Assembly: GCA_964398055.1 (NCBI GenBank)
Contig: CAYNLK010000008.1
Span: 62,001 to 126,000 of the forward strand
Origin: CAYNLK01 sp964398055
Lineage (GTDB): Bacteria; Chloroflexota; Anaerolineae; 4572-78; J111
Length of the DNA stretch: 64,000 nucleotides
Reading direction: 5' to 3'
The translations under genes were made by a program, and so were the position numbers. The notes beneath the pieces are model-generated. The model was not told the DNA's origin. It was given only the letters and a program-made list of their open reading frames with translations, and searched no databases. This document shows, piece by piece, positions 61,308 to 64,000 of this stretch. Position 1 is the stretch's first letter, and each line of letters starts with the position of its first letter.

Positions 61308-63806
61308 ATGGCCTTACCCAGTGATACGACAGCACATGATGATAATCTGGATTTTGATTTGCACAGATGGCAAAGCAAGGTTTTGTCCATCATATTGATC
61401 GTCGCAGCCGTAACGGGTCTGCCGGCTTATGCCACGGTCATCATCAACGCCATCCACAATGGGCAGATGACCTTGCAAGTGTGGCTTTATCTGGTGATTT
61501 ACCTGGCCTCAGTGGGCTTGGCTCTTTTTCCCAAACTGGATTTTCGTGTGAGAAGCATAGGCCTTTTCATGCTCACCTATACCAACGCAGTAGTGAGTTT
61601 TGCCCGCTTGGGCCTGGCCGGCAGCGGCCGCCTCTGGTTGGTCGTTATGCCGATTATTGCGACGATTGTGATTGGCTCTTGGGCCGGATACGTTACGCTG
61701 GCGCTCGGCTTGCTGATCTATGCCACCTTTGCCATATTGGCCCACTTGGGAGTGTTGGGCGGCTGGATAAACCTGCCGGTCAATCCCCTAACTTTGGATT
61801 ATTGGATCGAAGGCGGCGCTGCTCTGGTGATATTTTTGGTAGCGATAGTGATTTTGGTGGATCGTTTTTACGCTCTATATGCACGGATACTCGTCGCCAG
61901 CCGCCGAGCCAATGCTGATCTGAAGCAGTTAGCTGGTTCGCTGCGCGAGAGCGAAGAACGCTATCGCACGCTGGTAGGCGCTTCGCCGGATGGCATTGTC
62001 CAGACCGATCTGGACGGGCGTATCCTGTTTGCTTCCCCTCAACTGATGCGGCTGTTCGGCTTGACGGACTCGAGCGAAATAGTCAACACGTCCGTACTCG
62101 AGTGGATCGCGCCGGAGGATCGGGAACGCGCCCGGGACAACGTCCGCCGCGCCGTTCAGGGTCTTGCCACTCCCAACAACCCTTACATCTTTCTGCGTTC
62201 GGATGGGGCGCCGTTTTCCGTGGAGGTGAACTCGGCCCCGTGGCGCGACGCCACGGGCCAGACGCGCGGCATGATCTCGATCGTCCGTGACGTTACGGAG
62301 CGTGTCCAGACCCAGGCCGAGCTGCGCGAGAAGACGCTGGAACTGGAGCGATTCTTTGATTGCGCCCTGGACCTGCTGTGCATTGCCGACACCGATGGGT
62401 ACTTTCAGCGCCTCAACCGGGAATGGGAAAAAGTCCTGGGCTACCCGTTGGAAGAACTGGAAGGGCGGCGCTTTCTCGATCTGGTTCACCCGGCCGACCT
62501 GGCTTCCACGCTGGCGGCGGTGAGTGATCTGGACGCGCAGCGAGAGGTGCTGAACTTTGTGAACCGCTATCGCTGCCAGGACGGCTCGTACCGCTGGATC
62601 GAGTGGCGGGCTTTTCCTTTTGGCAAGAAAATCTATGCGGCGGCGCGCGACATCACCGAGCGCAAGCGGGTAGAGGCAGAGTTGCGGACCTCCGAGGCTC
62701 GTTACCGGGCCTTGGTCCAAAGCCAGATCGACCTGATTAGCCGCTACCTGCCAGATACCACCCTGACCTTTGTCAACGATGCTTACTGTCAGTTTTATGG
62801 CAAAACGCCCGAGGAATTGATTGGACGCAGCTATCTGACCATGGTCGCGCCGGAATTCCATGCACAGACCTGGCGAGAAGCTGAGAACTTTCTGAAGGAC
62901 CCCCGACCGATTGGCGGTGAATATCTGAATTACCGGTGGGACGGCCAGGAATGTTGGATTCATTGGATCGTTCAGGGTATTGTTGATGACAATGGTCGGG
63001 TCGTCGAGATACAAGCCTCAGGCCGCGACATTACACCGCTCAAGCAGGCGGAGGAGGAAATCCGCCGTTTGAACGAGGAACTCGAACAGCGGGTGATCGA
63101 GCGCACCGCCCAGCTCGAAGCCGCTAATAAGGAGCTGGAAGCCTTTTCCTATTCCATCTCCCATGACCTGCGCGCCCCGCTGCGAGCCATTGACGGCTAC
63201 ACCCGTATTCTGGTGGAAGACTACGAGCCGGTGCTGGACGCCGAAGGCCGGCGGGTCTGTAGTGTGATCCATCATCAAACCCAGCGGATGGGGGAGTTGA
63301 TTGACGATCTACTGGCCTTCTCTCGCCTCAGCCGCGTTGACATGCAGACTTCTTTGATCGATATGGAGGCCTTAGCCAACTCGGTATTCCAGGAAGTGAC
63401 CACACCCCAAGAGCGAACGCGGCTTGATTTCAAAATGCTCCCTTTACCCCCGGCCCTGGGCGATCCAACGTTGATCCGCCAGGTGTGGGTGAACCTACTT
63501 GCCAACGCGGTCAAGTTCTCGGCCAACCGAGAACGAGCGGTCATCCAAGTGGGCAGTAGCCAGGAGGCCGGTGAAAACATCTACTTTGTCCGCGACAACG
63601 GCGCCGGTTTTGATATGCAGTACGCCGGCAAGCTGTTTGGGGTATTCCAGCGCCTGCACAGCGAACGCGAATTTGAAGGTACCGGCGTCGGACTGGCCAT
63701 CGTTCAGCGGATTATCCGCCGCCACGGCGGGCAGGTTTGGGCCGAAGGCGTGGTAGACCAGGGCGCAACCTTTTATTTTACCCTCCCTCGCAAAGAGAAC
63801 CGATAA
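61308..63806 (+). CDS. Membrane-bound sensor histidine kinase with three PAS domains
   Basis: 832 residues from ATG 61308 (GGAAGGTGG upstream); the frame from 61254 would add 18. Six N-terminal spans (about 25-195) form a MASE-like membrane sensor. Three PAS/PAC units follow at about 215-335, 340-455 and 460-590 (SEERYRTLVGASPDGIVQTD, FDCALDLLCIADTDGYFQRL, SEARYRALVQSQIDLISRYL). A coiled coil leads to HisKA with H619 in SISHDLRAPLRAIDGYTRIL, then the HATPase with NLLANAVKFS, DNGAGFDM and GTGVGLAIVQ. The end resembles phytochrome-type kinases. No receiver domain is present. It probably shares a downstream regulator with the previous kinase. Confidence 0.93.
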   Translation: MALPSDTTAHDDNLDFDLHRWQSKVLSIILIVAAVTGLPAYATVIINAIHNGQMTLQVWLYLVIYLASVGLALFPKLDFRVRSIGLFMLTYTNAVVSFARLGLAGSGRLWLVVMPIIATIVIGSWAGYVTLALGLLIYATFAILAHLGVLGGWINLPVNPLTLDYWIEGGAALVIFLVAIVILVDRFYALYARILVASRRANADLKQLAGSLRESEERYRTLVGASPDGIVQTDLDGRILFASPQLMRLFGLTDSSEIVNTSVLEWIAPEDRERARDNVRRAVQGLATPNNPYIFLRSDGAPFSVEVNSAPWRDATGQTRGMISIVRDVTERVQTQAELREKTLELERFFDCALDLLCIADTDGYFQRLNREWEKVLGYPLEELEGRRFLDLVHPADLASTLAAVSDLDAQREVLNFVNRYRCQDGSYRWIEWRAFPFGKKIYAAARDITERKRVEAELRTSEARYRALVQSQIDLISRYLPDTTLTFVNDAYCQFYGKTPEELIGRSYLTMVAPEFHAQTWREAENFLKDPRPIGGEYLNYRWDGQECWIHWIVQGIVDDNGRVVEIQASGRDITPLKQAEEEIRRLNEELEQRVIERTAQLEAANKELEAFSYSISHDLRAPLRAIDGYTRILVEDYEPVLDAEGRRVCSVIHHQTQRMGELIDDLLAFSRLSRVDMQTSLIDMEALANSVFQEVTTPQERTRLDFKMLPLPPALGDPTLIRQVWVNLLANAVKFSANRERAVIQVGSSQEAGENIYFVRDNGAGFDMQYAGKLFGVFQRLHSEREFEGTGVGLAIVQRIIRRHGGQVWAEGVVDQGATFYFTLPRKENR

Positions 63807-63898
63807 TGAACCATTTCAGCGCCGTAGACATCTTGTTGGCAAAGGCAGTGCTGTAAGGCTGAATTGGCCGAAGCGGGTCAGATCCAAGGAGTAAAACT

Positions 63899-64000
63899 AT
63901 GACAATTTCAAGCCAACCACCGATACTCATCCATCAGAGTAACAATTCGCTCATTTATTATCAACCGGTCAGCGAATATGACCGGCCCGTGGTGATCAAA
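63899..64000 (+). CDS. Start of a protein, possibly protein-kinase-fronted sensor, truncated by window end
   Basis: ATG 63899 follows AAGGAG at good spacing. The 34 visible residues include ILIHQSNNSLIYYQPVSEYD and RPVVIK. The S-x-x-x-Y/I-Y ... P-V-V-I-K pattern resembles the glycine-rich loop region and catalytic lysine of the Ser/Thr-kinase domain that opens large kinase-AAA-GAF-histidine-kinase proteins. The assignment rests on very little sequence. Its place after two sensor kinases agrees with a signalling role. Confidence 0.5.
   Translation, partial: MTISSQPPILIHQSNNSLIYYQPVSEYDRPVVIK

Noticed and set aside
61929..63014. 361-codon antisense frame inside the second sensor kinase gene
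   Set aside because: The sense strand encodes clear PAS domains; the antisense product has no recognisable domain.

Overview
The window looks like a chromosome segment of a Chloroflexota bacterium, probably of the Anaerolineae type. This is inferred from the lipoprotein linkers of the sugar-binding proteins (VETVVVEKQVEV-type runs after an AAQC lipobox), the large set of polytopic glycosyltransferases, a PqqD/HPr-kinase-like pair, and the many dispersed palindromes and 7-bp tandem repeats. No rRNA, tRNA, CRISPR array or transposase gene was seen.

Layout. 1-1043: 3' end of a type I restriction methylase gene and a small SNase-like nuclease. 1054-4636 (minus strand): a sugar ABC importer (binding lipoprotein and two permeases) whose permease genes are split by a palindromic insert. 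4748-6964: a CDP-alcohol phosphatidyltransferase fused to a second membrane domain, coupled to an LPG-synthase/flippase-like membrane protein. 7129-10412: a small membrane protein, a long pentapeptide-repeat protein bracketed by two copies of one hairpin element, and a membrane-anchored SH3/PA14 protein.

10557-24884: a carbohydrate uptake and catabolism locus behind a near-consensus promoter. It holds an FGGY kinase, binding lipoprotein, two permeases, a GntR/UTRA protein with a degraded recognition helix, two different ABC ATPases with altered Q-loops, an aldo/keto reductase, a 2-hydroxyacid dehydrogenase, an intact GntR/UTRA repressor, a DeoC-type aldolase, a zinc alcohol dehydrogenase and an MtaA/UroD-like protein. 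Together they should import a sugar or polyol, oxidise and phosphorylate it, and split it; the substrate cannot be read from sequence.

25066-27948 (minus strand): an HPrK-like kinase, a PqqD-domain protein carrying an internal Tat signal and an eight-cysteine tail, and an esterase. 28151-57229: a surface-glycan island with one DPM1-like polyprenyl-phosphate-mannose synthase, about thirteen multi-spanning GT-C or GT87-like proteins, a Wzy-like ligase fused to TPRs, AsnB, a methyltransferase and two membrane-anchored SGNH proteins. Several of these genes carry in-frame heptanucleotide tandem repeats that encode seven-residue-period linkers, which could make them slip-prone. 57663-64000: a binding-protein gene remnant cut by a MITE-like element, an intact paralogue, two multi-domain sensor histidine kinases, and the start of what may be a protein-kinase-fronted sensor protein.
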